A DNA stretch of 64,000 bases, from NCBI RefSeq assembly GCF_019279795.1, contig NC_056749.1, positions 576,280,864 to 576,344,863 on the forward strand, read 5' to 3'. The first letter of the stretch is position 1, and the number at the start of each line of letters is the position of its first letter. The position numbers and the translations under genes were made by a program. The DNA is from Protopterus annectens (lineage: Eukaryota > Chordata > Ceratodontiformes > Protopteridae). Of the stretch, positions 12,500 through 24,522 are shown piece by piece. The notes below the pieces were generated by a model that saw nothing but the letters and a program-made list of their open reading frames with translations, was not told the DNA's origin and did no database searches.

Positions 12500-14370
12500 G
12501 TTAACCTGAATATGTTAATCAACAGTAATCTATAATGACGGAGGCAAATTATGTTGCACTGTTGCCACTGTTTCTCGTCCACACAGTGTGGGCCAACAAT
12601 CACCCTAGGCTTGGCTGGCAAATATACGAGTCATGTGTGTTTGTACTGCCAATACTCTGCACTTAAAAAAAAAAAAAAAATGTCATATTCCAATGTTTAT
12701 TCACTTATCTAAAAGTATCCACAAAAATACTGATACTTCCATGCTAATATTATCCATCCTTAACAGTTATTTGCAAAATCCATTAAACAAATTTGCTTAC
12801 ACATACTTACGTCTAATTTAATGCGAGAGGAGTGCAAGTCTCTTAGGCAATCCATCAGAACACAGAAACCATGAAACAAGACATTTGAGACACTGTAAAA
12901 TCAAATTAGAAGACACTGCTTCTATATACAGTATAGGACCATTACTGTCACTAATGTTAACATATGTAGTGAGTCTATATCCTGTTTCATCATAGCACAG
13001 TGGCCTCACAGCCAGGCATGTTAACAGCTGTTACTGTTTCAGTGCATGCCAGTGGTTCTGTGGAAAAAAATCAAATCAAATAATGTTACTACTTTCCCCA
13101 CTACAGTACCAAAGATAAACTTTACTGCCTGACAAATAAGGCTCTCAGACTGGCTAATACTCCCAAACAATAAAATAATACTTAGCTTAATTTTGTGCAT
13201 TAAGTAATTTCTGAGTACTAAACTTAAGGAACCAATTAGACTTGAAAGGACAAAGAATATCAAACAGGGAAGTGTGAACAAAAAGGATACCAGTTCCCTC
13301 AAGATTTCTGCAGTGTACGCACACATACTTGTTTTTCAAGGATGGTAAACTCCAGGTAAATTTTGCATGTCTTGCACTGACTTATAATGACTCCCCTGCC
13401 TCTTTAGAGTAAAAAAAATACACAATGTTACACAAACTTTCTTGCTAATAAAACTCAAACAAATCAGATCTATGTAATAATCAGATCCCTCCTGTCCCTC
13501 TCCATTAAAATGCATGTAGCACTTTTCAGGTGTTGAAAAAGACATGGAACAAGTCATAACCAAGTTATCTGCGTTTTCCTCTAAAAACACAAATGAGGAA
13601 CAACCAGATCAGCAAAGAAATACTTCTCTTCCTCCATTGGCCTACACATCTTTCCATCATTCTGAACCAGCCCTTGAATTTTAGGCATGTTTCCGCAAGC
13701 TGATGCAAGAGCAAAAACTTATTGCAATGTGCTCTGAACTACTCTATCAAAACACACCACGCTCGGAACTTGAACCTTTCCTAACCATTAGGTAGAAAGG
13801 GGAGATAATGTTTACATTAGATAACACTCTGTTTAAATACTGAACTTTTTTGGAGAACTGCTACATTTGTCTATATCTTCTTTAAAACTACATAGCTTTA
13901 CAATGACATTTCCTGAAGAATTAAAAATTAACACAAAGTATTTAAGCCCCCTCAGCAAGGAAGTTAGGCCAAAACAGTGATCAAACCTCAGGTATCCCAG
14001 ACAATTAGCTACTTTCCTACTGGCTTGCACTGACCTGAAATATTTATTCCCCTTCTTATGCACCTTTCATTCCACCTATACCCACTCCATCCTTGCATCC
14101 CATAATCTCCCCACTCCTTACCTTAAAATTGTTCTATAACACACAAAATTTTAAATTAGCCTGATCAGCTCTGGATGCAGTGCTGTTGTTCATAAGTCCA
14201 TAAGTAAGTACTAGGGTAGCTAACATTCCAGGTTATTTTAAACCTATCCAGTTTTGCTTTTTATTCTCAAACTAACCTACCCATTTGGTTAGAGACTGGC
14301 CGTATCCACCCCATGGTTGATAATTGTAGATTATCCCTAAAGAGAATTTTGTGATCATACCATAGATAAT
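12500..14370. other. upstream intron, no recognised element
   Basis: AT-rich sequence with an A16 run near 12665. I see no supported gene or element. Confidence 0.45.
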
Positions 14371-15325
14371 CTGAGGGGATACAGAGTACAGAGACAGGGC
14401 TTTGAGACTATCCATGTATGACATGTAGTTCTGGCCTTGTATTATTTATTATTATACCATGATCCCCCCAAAACGTGCACGCTGATTGGCCAGCGTGCCC
14501 GTTGTAAATCGAGTTATACTAATGGAAAAAGGTCCGGTCGCCCGGACTTTTTTCCATTAGTATAACTCGTTTTTTTAAACACTGTCTCGCTATGTTAAAT
14601 GGGTTTAACATAGCGAGACAGCTTTAAAATAAGCAACGGAGATCTCCGTTGCTTATTTTAAAGCTGTCTCGCTATGTTATTTCCATTTAACATAGCGAGC
14701 AGTGTTTAAAAAGCAACGGAGAAAGCAAGATCTCCGTTGCTTTTTATGTCTCGCTATGTTAAATGAGTTAAACATAGCGAGACAGTTTTAAAATAAGCAA
14801 CGGAGATGTCCGTTGCTTATTTTAAAACTGTCTCGCTATGTTAAACTCATTTAACATAGCGAGACACGAAAAAAAGCAACGGAGATCTTGCTTTCTCCGT
14901 TACTTTTGCTCACAGCTCTGATGTACTGCGCAGGCGCGCAGTACATCAGAACTGCCGCGGATGCCAGACATCTGCGGAAGGGCAGTAAACAGGCATTATA
15001 CTATGCCATTATTTAAGAAAAGTAACAGTTTCTTTTCTTAAATAATGTCATATAATAGCAATAACCACTTCTGGGTGTGGGTAATGCTATTATTACACAC
15101 GGTTGGCTTTGTTTGGTCCCTCGGGCTTCGCCCTCGGGACCAAACCACGCCAACCGTGGGTAAATTTAGCATTACCCACACCCAGGCGTGGGTTATTGCT
15201 ATAGTAAAGTATTTCTGCAGGTGTTCCAGTTGTGGCATGTGTATGGACAGATACATGCCAAAGGGGACATTATATTCAATGACTGCCCTAATGAGGACTG
15301 AGTAAAGGGTTAGCCATATCCCTAG
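14371..15325 (-). mobile_element. CR1-like LINE fragment (copy F) split by a palindromic element
   Basis: The minus strand at 15325-15204 reads SVLIRAVIEYNVPFGMYLSI, then LEHLQKYFT. At 14440-14371 it resumes with a stretch reading SYMDSLKALSLYSV. Both match the C-terminal RT/thumb region of the CR1-like copies at 38287-38871 (IRPMIEYNAPFGMYL, LKKLQLYSV) and 62358-62738 (YMDHLKALSLYSV). The two halves are adjacent in the intact copies, so the 14457-15199 block is an insertion. Only about 200 bp of LINE remain, diverged and without an open frame. Confidence 0.75.
14457..15199. mobile_element. foldback element built of nested palindromes
   Basis: Almost every base takes part in an inverted repeat. 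In order: hairpin 14478-14497; 28-bp-stem hairpin 14510-14569; a perfect 74-bp palindrome 14606-14679, inside a larger imperfect one about 14571-14714; an approximately 200-bp palindrome 14706-14907 centred at 14806/14807, whose arms contain their own hairpins; hairpins at 14918-14950, 14953-14985 and 15006-15048; and a final long hairpin 15053-15203 with a GGGCTTCGCCC tip. Recurring modules are TTAACATAGCGAGAC and AAGCAACGGAGA. TATA abuts both outer ends (14453-14456 and 15200-15203) and may be the target duplication. There is no ORF. It interrupts CR1 copy F. Confidence 0.8.
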
Positions 15326-15990
15326 ATCTAAACACAATCCCTTTATTTATAAGCTGTGCAATACAGAAAGACTGTTCCTATTTGAAATTGTTAGTAAGCC
15401 ATTAGTATGTGTTCCACATTTTGCCCATTTGTTCCACATTATGAGGGCTGGTGTTCCTCATTTTGGAGATGAAAGGTTGAGAGCTATGTAATGCACTTCA
15501 ATTTCGCCTAAGAATGCATAGATAGTATATGGCGATTAGCTATAAAAAAAGTTTCGTTCTATTCAATACTTGCGCTTTAAAAGTAAGCTGTTACCAGGCC
15601 AGGCAGCTTTTAAATTTACTAAAGTTCATGTTTCCCCGTTTTTTTTTTCGGGGGAGGGGACTATCCCTCCCGACACACCAACACAAATATAAGATTCGAG
15701 TGTGATCTACACACAAAAGACCGTTCTTAACACACCAGACGTCAGAATATATTGCGCAGCTTTCAACATAATCTGAAATGTTACTTCCCATCAGACTACA
15801 ATCTTGCAATGTATTCAGAAGACTACAAAATAAAAATGCAGCAATAACTGTCCCATTAACTTTTCAATACTGTTTTTATTTCAGCTTATATTAATTGTAA
15901 ACAGCAATCTTAAAATGGCTGGCAAGCACGCGGGAAGTACAGAAAATAAAAGACTCAACTGACTACAGTGAATCGACTTTTTTTCCTAAA
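15326..15990. other. upstream segment with repeat fragments
   Basis: This contains a 'gttccacatt' phrase that recurs at 16578 and a 'ggttgagagctatg' end near 15475. These are probably scraps of the CATACCTCTCAA-type family. No gene is seen. Confidence 0.35.
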
Positions 15991-15997
15991 GCTATAC

Positions 15998-16110
15998 CTG
16001 AACTTTCCGTCCAACGACTGTTGTTATAACTTAGCTTGTGCAATGACGTCACGTCTCCTAGGACATACAAAGCCGCCGCCCCTCTCTTGTACAGCTGATG
16101 CAATCTCAAC
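15998..16110 (-). promoter_or_regulatory. probable SLC7A3 promoter / non-coding first exon segment
   Basis: The minus strand shows, in transcription order: an ATTGCATCA amino-acid response element (16104-16096, the same 9-mer as the CHOP AARE); a GGGGCGG GC box (about 16083-16077); a full TGACGTCA cyclic-AMP response element (16051-16044) followed by TTGCAC; then about 45 nt ending in TTCAG/GTATAG, a fair splice donor at 15998/15997. The segment is richer in CpG than its surroundings. Seen: the motifs and donor. Known: CAT genes respond to amino-acid shortage through AARE/ATF4. Inferred: that this is the SLC7A3 start region, 6.6 kb upstream of the coding exon. No TATA box is obvious. Confidence 0.4.
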
Positions 16111-16370
16111 CTAAAGTTTCCTCAGTCTAACCGTTTATGTTTTTAACCCATTAACTCCCAATAGCAAGACTAGCGAATCGGCGATACGCGTACTTTTTTC
16201 CTATACCCAACAGAGCTTTATGTAAACCCGCCCAATTTCCTTTAGCAAAATAAATTTCAGTTTTGTCTGGTGCAGCTCCCACCCTTTCAAATATGCGACA
16301 GGCTAACCGTTTTATCCCCCGCTATTTTTCAAACATCTTATCCAACATAAAAGGACTGCAACATACCTCA

Positions 16371-16453
16371 ATCAACCCATACCTCTCAAGTGTATCTCAT
16401 TACGAGGAAAGCTCCACAGTTGGGGGTCTTCTGTCACACATTCAGAGTTAAGA
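16371..16453 (+). repeat. CATACCTCTCAA-type repeat terminus
   Basis: 'catacctctcaagtgt' at 16379 is the same left terminus as the element at 17352. The sequence diverges within about 30 bp, so this is a stub or a related family. Confidence 0.35.
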
Positions 16454-17349
16454 TTTTTTTAACTGATATCCACGATAAGTAACAGTGGACTATATCAATT
16501 AAAATTAATCAAATGTTTTTTATAAGCATAAAATAACATTTTAACAATCTTGTGAAATTGCTAGCTGAAGCTGTTAGTAAGTGTTCCACATTTGGAGGGG
16601 CAAATGAGATGGAATGTTGACAGCTATTAAGTCTCAAACTCGGCTGCAAGAACATTTAAGCAACGCCACTGACCATCTACACAGACAAAACTCGTCACAC
16701 CAGAAGACGCACAAATGTAATCACAAATGTCTGTTGCCCCGTCTTCGTACTGCTCCCCAACCCATGTACTATTAAAAGTGTATACAACTCTAAGTATTAA
16801 CATCATTTTCAGCCTGTTGCACCTACTACAACATGCAGTTTTAAAGAAACATTTATATTCCTTATAACTATAACAAATATGTCTTTTTTGAGAAATAGTC
16901 CTATAACCTATAAATATACAGTACAGTTTTTCAAAGTACTAATTCTACATTGGCATTACTTTAGACAGCTCTTAACATTCCGGGCACGATCACCTATACT
17001 TCTTAGAAAGGCTCAAAACTGTTAATCTTAGTATGTCTCGCTAGGACAGCAATATGAGCTACAATATTTGAAACAAAACGCACAAGTGGTAGTGTAGCCA
17101 CGTTGCCTATTACCACCCACTGTCGCTGTCCTTACTGCTAAAACCGAATGGGCGCCAAAGCTTGGCAGCCCATCAACATCGTTCACTCACTTGTAGGCAC
17201 GTCTCCCGATCAACACCCACTCAAGCACCACAACGAAGACATTATAATAGTATGCATTATTTTTAAATTACATCTTACTCACGCTGACAGAGTAGTAATG
17301 GTGCGTGTTAGGCAGAACCACACTGTACCACAGAACTCATACCTGTAAT

Positions 17350-17764
17350 AATACCTCTCAAGTGTACAGATTTTCGCAGAACGTCCAGATTTTGGTCTTT
17401 TTTCATAAACGGTGGTTTTCTGGCAAATTGGTAAATCATTGAAGACTGAAGTTTGAAAATAATAGCAGACATTTGAGCCCAGACTGCATATCCTTCAGAA
17501 AATTCATGCTAATACAAAACCTGTTATTCTAAAACTTAAGAGCAATATCCAAAACTTGCCCCTATTTTTGAGCCTTTTTCTCACTGAATCTATTGCTGTA
17601 AAGACGGTCCTTTTCCCCACTAGAATCTAGCCATCTCACTATGAGCAGGCTAGATTCCCTTGGCCGAAAGGACTAGGTCCCTTCAGCCAAGGGAATCTAG
17701 CCATAACCTTTTATTTATGGCTTTGCCCAGATGGCTTGCTCTAAGAGGTTGAGAAGTATGCTCC
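17350..17764 (+). mobile_element. non-autonomous DNA element with CATACCTCTCAA-like termini (copy 2)
   Basis: The left end ATACCTCTCAAGTGT (about 17351) and right end GGTTGAGAAGTATGC (about 17749-17763) form a short inverted terminal repeat around about 410 bp. The interior matches 10918-11140 and 19838-20015. An internal stem is visible where 'aatctagcc' and 'cccttggc' phrases recur in both orientations at 17623-17700. There is no coding capacity. No clear target duplication could be read. Confidence 0.55.
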
Positions 17765-17956
17765 CCGTACCCTTTGTTAACAAAAGACATACATACCTGC
17801 CTTCCTCAAATCGCTAGCAGGATGAAGGGCCAGGGACAGAGCGGGACCTCTAACTATTGTGGATAAAACCAAAAAATGAACGATCCACACTCCCGCACTA
17901 TCGTCTGTAACTACGACAGCGGAGGACAGGATTTGAGTCTTACAATCTGTTGTTAG

Positions 17957-17964
17957 TGACGTCA
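17957..17964. promoter_or_regulatory. palindromic CRE (TGACGTCA)
   Basis: This is a full consensus cyclic-AMP response element in a GTGACGTCAC context, followed 5 bp later by a TGACGCAC half-site-like word. It is the second full CRE within 2 kb; the other is at 16044. The local CpG density could mark an alternative promoter, but this is inference. Confidence 0.3.
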
Positions 17965-19837
17965 CAATGACGCACAAGTGGGTGTCGGCATTGTTGACAT
18001 ACGGGAACGGAATTATTTATGTGGGCATTACTTTATTCCTGAACTGTTGTTCTTTTCTTTTTTTAATTAGTACACTCTTTGAATAAACGTCACATTAAAA
18101 CTTGCCTAGCTTTAAAAGTTGAATTTAGTAGTACAGTCGGGAGTCTGGTAACAATCCTCCCCGCCATGAACAGTTTCGTGTAATTGCGGTAGTGGAAGTG
18201 TGCGTGTTGTGGAGCAGTTCAATGTTCTGCGGGCACTAGAGGTGCGGACGCTACAACGTTTCAGTAGGCAGTGAAATAATAGAAATGTAAACGGACTACC
18301 AACTGATTCCATGTATAAGGTTTCGTCAAGTTATTAAAAACTTCAACTAGGAAGCGCACAGTTTGGTTATTAACATTGTCTTAAATTTTTAATTAGTTAT
18401 TTTGATGCATTAACATGATTCAGTATCAGTCAGTTGACTTTGCCACAAAATTTAACAATTAATGTGTGTGAAATACTTTCTGTGTGGAACACTGGTTGGA
18501 GCATAGAAACTTGGGTTTAAGACTAACGTTTTGTAAGGTTGCCATATTTTCCAAAGTTGGACATTTTGTGCAGGAACGAGAGATTTTGCAGGACAAAACA
18601 TATCCACGGCCAGTGCAAAGTACAAAACTTCCAATTTTTTTTTTGCCTAAATAAAACTACATTTTTGTAGCATTAGACTTGCTTTTGCTATTTCATGTGA
18701 CATTTGTGTGTTTCAGATAGAAAATAACAGTTGTATGCACCCGGCAGCGTAAACCTTGGCTCGAGATGATTGTCACTGCTGAAGTGACACCCTGACCTTA
18801 TGTGCAAAATGGGGAAAAAGGGTTGAGGATGGATGGATGGATTTAAGAAAACTTAGAAAATATGTTTTGTACCAAAATCTCAGGAAATGTGCAAATTTTC
18901 CCCGCAGGAGACAACTGCCCAAAGAGGGATTGTTCCTCGCAAAGAGGGACAGGTGGTAGGTAACCTTAGCATAACACTGTTCAGTTGACATGTATGATTC
19001 ACAGCTGTGGCAGTTGATGATGGAGTGCAGTCATTCTGTGTTGTGGGTATCCATTAGCTCTAGCATTTCTCCCGGCACACCACCTTCACTCATTCTATGC
19101 TGTGTCAGGACAATCCAATATTCAGTCCAACATTCCAGTGGTTCTCCTGACAATCCGCTCAGTTTTCCTATACCACCCAGACCTCTATCCAGTGATCCAC
19201 CTCTGTGATAGCCATGTCTTGTCAATGCAATTTGCCTATCTAGCTGGCATCACCTGGCATGGTTTGTGCATCTCTTTCCTCTCTTCTACACCTTGGTGCC
19301 TCAGACGAACCCGTTCATTCGTATTTAGTGACACTTTGCTAAATAATAGTCACTGAATAGCTAACAGCTTTAAAGAAACCGTACCTTTGTACCTGTCCGT
19401 GTTTTGTGCTTAGCCACAAGATAGTAAAATCTTTCTCTAGGGGATGTTTTGACCGGTGATTTATCTGGGCCCTACCTTTATTTGACTTTACCTGATTTTT
19501 TTCTGCACTCCTAGCAATATCATACCTCTTAGCAAAAGTATTTTGGACAAAATCAAAAAGGCTGGTTGGACAAAGACCCAACATCAGGGACAATTTTTAA
19601 AACAGAACAACAGGTTTTGCATTATGGAATATTTTCTGAAGGATTTGAAGTGTGAAACTCAAATGTCTTTAATAATTTAGTGGCTTCAGTCTTCGATGAT
19701 TTACCCGAAAACACAGATTTTATGAGAAATACAAAAACATGAGGCACAAATCTGGATAGTCTGTGAAAATATGGACAGTTGAGAGGTAATATGCATTTGG
19801 GGAAAACCAGTGAAAAACTGAATTCACTAAATAATGA
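17965..19837. other. upstream intergenic sequence with minor repeat scraps
   Basis: A GGATGGATGGATGG run near 18826-18840 resembles the 3' tail of an RTE-mobilised SINE. The 100 bp before it may be that SINE, but I cannot name it. No gene is seen. Phrases such as 'agggacaa...' at 19585 recur at 20690, 20875 and 21105. Confidence 0.35.
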
Positions 19838-20015
19838 CAGGCACAAGAGTTTCAGACTTCACATCCTTCAGAGAATGCACAGCAACACACGACCTTTTAT
19901 TCTAGCAACTTTCTACGTTTATAAGAACAATATTTAAAATTTGTCCACATCTTTGGGGCTTTGTCCCCTTTACTTTTGGCTTTGTCCGGATGTTTTGTGC
20001 TAAGAGGCTGAGATG
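19838..20015 (+). repeat. dispersed repeat, copy 3 of the CATACCTCTCAA family (right part)
   Basis: This shares 'tttcagacttca', 'ccttcagagaatg', 'ttctaagtttataag', 'ggggctttgtcccc', 'ggctttgtccgg' and the right terminus 'gctaagaggctgagatgtatga' in order with copies 1 and 2. Confidence 0.5.
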
Positions 20016-22235
20016 TATGATTTGTGCTGATAATTTCTTGCTGCACCGATATTCTGCAACGTGCATCGTCATTTTCCAAAACTTACGTTACGCAATACCT
20101 TTTAATGATAGATCCTTCTTATTCAATGTTTAATGAATATCATTATTTTTGTATGCTGTCATTTCTCCGCAATTTGTCTAAGCATGTTATATTTTACATC
20201 TGCTGTTTCTTGAAGTTTTTCTCCATGTTCTCTATGGGCAGTATAACCCAGGCTAGTCAGACTTTCCTGATAAAAAAAGCAAATAAATTATAATTACCGA
20301 TGACGATTCTGAGAGCTGTGCAACTCTTTCCAGTTTAAAATAACGCAGGGAAAATTGATGAATAGTGGCAACTGCTGGGATTATGTTTAGGCTTCCCTGA
20401 CAGTGTCATCAGTGTTGCCTTATGTTTTTCTGGGGTGTCTGCTATCTGAAGTTCCAGCTGTGTGATTTGATAACATCTGAAATTCTTCAGCAAGTAATAC
20501 TGATTTGCAGAACTAGAAAATGTGCAGGGCTACACATCAGAAATCAATTAAATGCTCAAGGTAAGTTTGCACAGCTAAAAATAAGTAATGAAAGAAGTTC
20601 AAGAGAGTAAAAGAGAAACATACTTCTCTACTTATTTGTTAAAGAACTCGAAGCAAAGCCAAAAATAATAGGAGACAAAGAGGAACCAGGGACAATTCTT
20701 AAAATGTTATTCCAATTCATGTAAAAAGTTGATAGAATAACATATTTTGCATCAGCATGTATTTTCCGAACAGTAAGAAGTATGAAACTCCAGTGTCTGA
20801 CGTGGCTCATTGTAGTCCTCAGTAAGTTACAAGGAACAAAATACAAGGGGCAGGGCAAAACATATGAGTCAAAATCAGGGACTTTATACAAAATTAGGGA
20901 CAACTGAAAGGTATGGAGACAATGTAGAAGTAGAGAATGGATATGACTGTTTGCAAAGTGAGGAAAGTAAAGTATGGTAAGAACTACTGGAACTGAAGAT
21001 GTTATAGTTATAGGACAAAGAGTAATTAAACTTAACATAAAAAAGAATACAAAAGCTATAAGAATAAAAGAATGCTAGATGAGAGAGTTGCAACATGATC
21101 AATTAACAGGGACAGTTTTAAAATTGAATTAAGGTATTTAATTTTGACTAGTTTATCTGTAGACAAAGACATTTTCAATGAGGTGGTGATGTAAGAATTA
21201 TTTCTGAATAAGAGGAGAGAGAATGGTGGCATGCTAAACAAATGAGGGATTATAGAAAGGAATTAGAAAAAAAAATAATGTTGCTGGGCTGAACTAAGAA
21301 TTCAAATGTTTACGGATGATGATTCAGCTGCAGATGAAGGAGTGGGATATGAATTTTATACGTTATTAAATATAAGGTCTAGGGTAAAGTTAGTGATTAT
21401 GCTTAATAAGTAGTTAAAGGAAGGATTTAAACACAAGGAAGTGACAAAGTCTGTAGTGAGGTTTGTAAGGAAAATGATTATAAGGCTGTAAGAATTTGGA
21501 GACCAGTACCATTTTCGAACTGCAAATAAACATTATGTCTGACAATGTTGCAGCTAAGCAAAAAACAAAGTAATAGGGAAGGTCTTACAATAAGGTATAC
21601 AGTACACGTAAATGCAACATTTAAGGGATCATTTAATCTTAAAGGAAAACTCCACCCTAGAACTAAAAAAGTTTTTCACTCTGTATTTGTTTCCTGACCT
21701 ATTTTAACACATCAAAATCACTCTAAGTGCTTTATTTGTAATTTTAGCATGTTTTCCACAAAATGGCTACCAATGGGGCTTGATGTATCAATGTAATCTT
21801 GTTCTCCCACAACCCTTTCTCTTTCCCATAATAACTTTGTATGACTCATGCCAGATATAAGGATGTAACTTTGAATTCCCATGCCATTGACATATAATGG
21901 CATTTGGGAGGGTCACTGTTATTTTCTTTACCTTCTGTAAAAGGATTGTTTCTTTTCTGTCTCTAATCACCCTTATTTATGTTTGGCCTAGACCTTGTTT
22001 TACACTATACTTAGAAGTTATCCAGCTACAGCCAGAAAAGTAACTAAATTGCAGGCCTTTGTCCAGTGTTTTCTTTTGTAGTTCAAAAGGAACTGAGAGT
22101 CCCCTCCCCCACACTACTGCAGAGGTGTTAAAACTGCCACAGCACTGAGAGACCTTTGCAGAATCAATTCCTCCATTGCGCTTTCTCTCTCTCTCTCTCT
22201 GTTTCTGTTAAAAGCCTGTCTGAGTTTTTATCATT
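20016..22235. other. AT-rich intergenic sequence
   Basis: No gene is recognised. 'TTAAAGGAAAACTCCACCC' at 21639 looks like one terminus of a TTAA-target DNA transposon, but the matching opposite end was not found. A short (CT)n run lies at 22183-22201. Confidence 0.4.
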
Positions 22236-24522
22236 TTTATACAACAGATTGGGTGATAATGCACTTTTTGGCATTGAGCTTGAAGCCATGGCTTTGACAC
22301 CAGGCATCTGTCTCAGTGAGGCCCTTTTGTAGGATGTCCACATCATTAGGAGTTTCGATTATGGCTCCTAGTTTGCAGTCACCTGTGAATTTCATTAGCC
22401 AAAGACCTTCTGTGTTAGCCTGTACTTCAGAAAAGTAGATACCAAACAGGAGAAGACCCAGGACTGAACCCTGTGGTACTCCACTTGTCACTGGTCTGAA
22501 GTCGGATTTGGAGTCTGCTGCTTTCACAGTGTGGGTTCTGTCAGTGAGCCAGTTGGCAACTCATCTTGTGACATAGGGATTTATACCTAGTTTAGTGAGT
22601 TTATCTATAATTCCAGAGTGGGGGGTGGTGTCAAAAGCCCTGGTGAGATCTAGATAGGCTGTGTGTTACCTTACCCTCATCTATGGCTTTGATGACTGCT
22701 TCACAGAAGTCTATCAGGTTTAAGAGACATGATCTGCCTTTTACAAACCCGAACTGGGTGGTATCCAGAGTTTGGAGATTACCAATGTCTTTGTTTATAA
22801 GTTCCATGATGATACGTTCCATGGCCTTGCAGACCAGGCTCATTAGGCTAATGGGGTGGTAGTTCCCGGGGTCTGTGGTGGCTCCCCCTTTGTGGAGTGG
22901 GATAACTATTGCTGTGCACCATTCAGTGGGCACAAAGCCTGAGGCGAGGCTATGATTGAACATGGTGCTTAGGTGGGGTGCCAGTTCATTCTGTAATTCA
23001 TGTAGAACGCAGCCTGGGATGTTATCAGGTCCCATGGATGCTGTGTTCTTGGCTTTGGAGAGTGTGATTTTTACCTGTGCAGCCATGATTACAGGAACTT
23101 TACATTCTTCCGGTATAGAGATGGGCCCTTTAGGGGGGTGAGAGAACGGTAAAGTTAGCACTGAACCTATCTGCCAGGATGTTGGCAATATCAGTTGGTT
23201 CTGTATATTTAGTGCCATTGTGCTGTAACTCAGAGCAGATCTGAGTGTTGCCATTGAGATTCTTGACATAGCTATCGAATGCTTTGTGGTTGTCTTTAGA
23301 ATCAGTGGTGGTTTTGTTTTCGTAACTAGCTTTGGAGGATTTTATGAGGGATCTCAGCTTCTTACTGAGGCTGACCAAGGACTTCCTCCAATCATGGGAT
23401 TTTCCTATTTTTTGCAACAGTTTCTTTCTTCTGTTGTAGAGTTTGTTTATGGCAGGGGACCACCAGATTGGCTTCCTTTTTTTGGAGGATAGCATCTTGG
23501 TTTTGTTAGGGATAGCACAATCCATGCACTCATGTAAGTGCTTATAAAGTGCATTTGTGTAGTATTCGGCAGTCTTACCTTTATTGTCCATCTGCATGGG
23601 TGTCGTGAAGTTTTCCACGTCTGTCTTAAGAAGCATGAAGTTGGGTTTAGAGAAATTTTTTGCGGTGGTTTCCTAATGGGGGGGTGGGATGTGGATGTCT
23701 GGGGTGATTAGCTTGTGGTCAGATCTGACCAATGAGGAATTGACCTCTGGTGTGGAACACTGGTCACCCATGTTGGTAATGACCAGGTCTAGGATATTGC
23801 TGCCCCTGGTGGGGGTGTGGATAAGTTGATCCAAGGCATTGGAATTTATGAATTCCAGAAAATGTTGAGCAAAAGAGTTGGTACATGAGTAGTTTTCCCA
23901 ATTGATGGTGGGGTAGTTGAAATCACCCATTATGAGGGTGTTGGGTTGTAGCCTAATATTTTCCAGTGTATCAAGAAATGAGGAGTGGGAATCCTGGGGC
24001 ATGGTGGGGGATCTGTAGCAAGTTACAATTTGGATTGCAATCTTGACCAGAGTTAGTTGCACTTGGATAATCTCGGATGCATTATGCTGAGCAACTAACC
24101 TGGAGGTGTGGATATCCTTAATGAAAATGGACAAACCTCCACCTTTAGTGCTTCGACCCAGGTTAGGTGGCCGAAAGGTGTAGTATGAATTATAGCCTGG
24201 TAATGCAGAGGTACTCTCTGGTGCCTTGAACCAGGTCTCTGTCACTGCGCAGATGTCGATGTTCTTCATTTTAAAGAGTGCCTCGAGTGAATGCATTTTG
24301 AGGTTTAGACTTCTAGCACTGAGTAGCATTACCCTTAGATTTTGCTTGCTTGTACCTGTTACAGTGGTGAATTTTTCATTTGAAACTTGCTTAAAAAAGG
24401 CACTATAGGGGTGGCAAGAGCTTTAGCCAGTATCCGGAATCCCAAGGGTGACAGATGTAGGTCATCTCTGGCAAAGTATCGTGGTCTGTGGATCATGTCA
24501 TCCCAGGCAGACAGATACTGAT
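22236..24522 (-). mobile_element. CR1-like LINE copy A (end of ORF1 to RT; both ends lost)
   Basis: On the minus strand the order is: the tail of the ORF1 esterase (SAWDDMIHRPRYFARDDLHL near 24500, where the Dxx-His block reads DDLH); ORF2 endonuclease (LLSARSLNLKMH, VTETWFK, GDFNYPTINWENY, SDHKL; 24329-23690); the linker (23636-23130); and RT (VIPLHKGGATTDPGNYHPIS, TQFGFVKGRSCLLNL, SGVPQGSVLGLLLFGIY; 23100-22440). The polymerase box reads KFTGDCKLG instead of FADD, so one catalytic aspartate is replaced, and several frames are needed. The copy stops at HGFKLNAKKC near 22260 without its 3' end, unusual for a LINE insertion and best explained by later deletion. Its right edge abuts an L1-like fragment. 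Confidence 0.88.

Noticed and set aside
14571-14907. Repeated GTCTCGCTATGTTAAA / AAGCAACGGAGA modules looked like a CRISPR array
   Set aside because: The modules alternate in orientation and pair with each other; there are no unique spacers of constant length and the host is a vertebrate.
21639-21657. TTAAAGGAAAACTCCACCC as a complete TTAA-target transposon
   Set aside because: Only one terminus was found, so the element cannot be delimited.
22956-23492. Plus-strand frames over CR1 copy A
   Set aside because: They are the complement of the LINE ORF2 and have no family similarity of their own.
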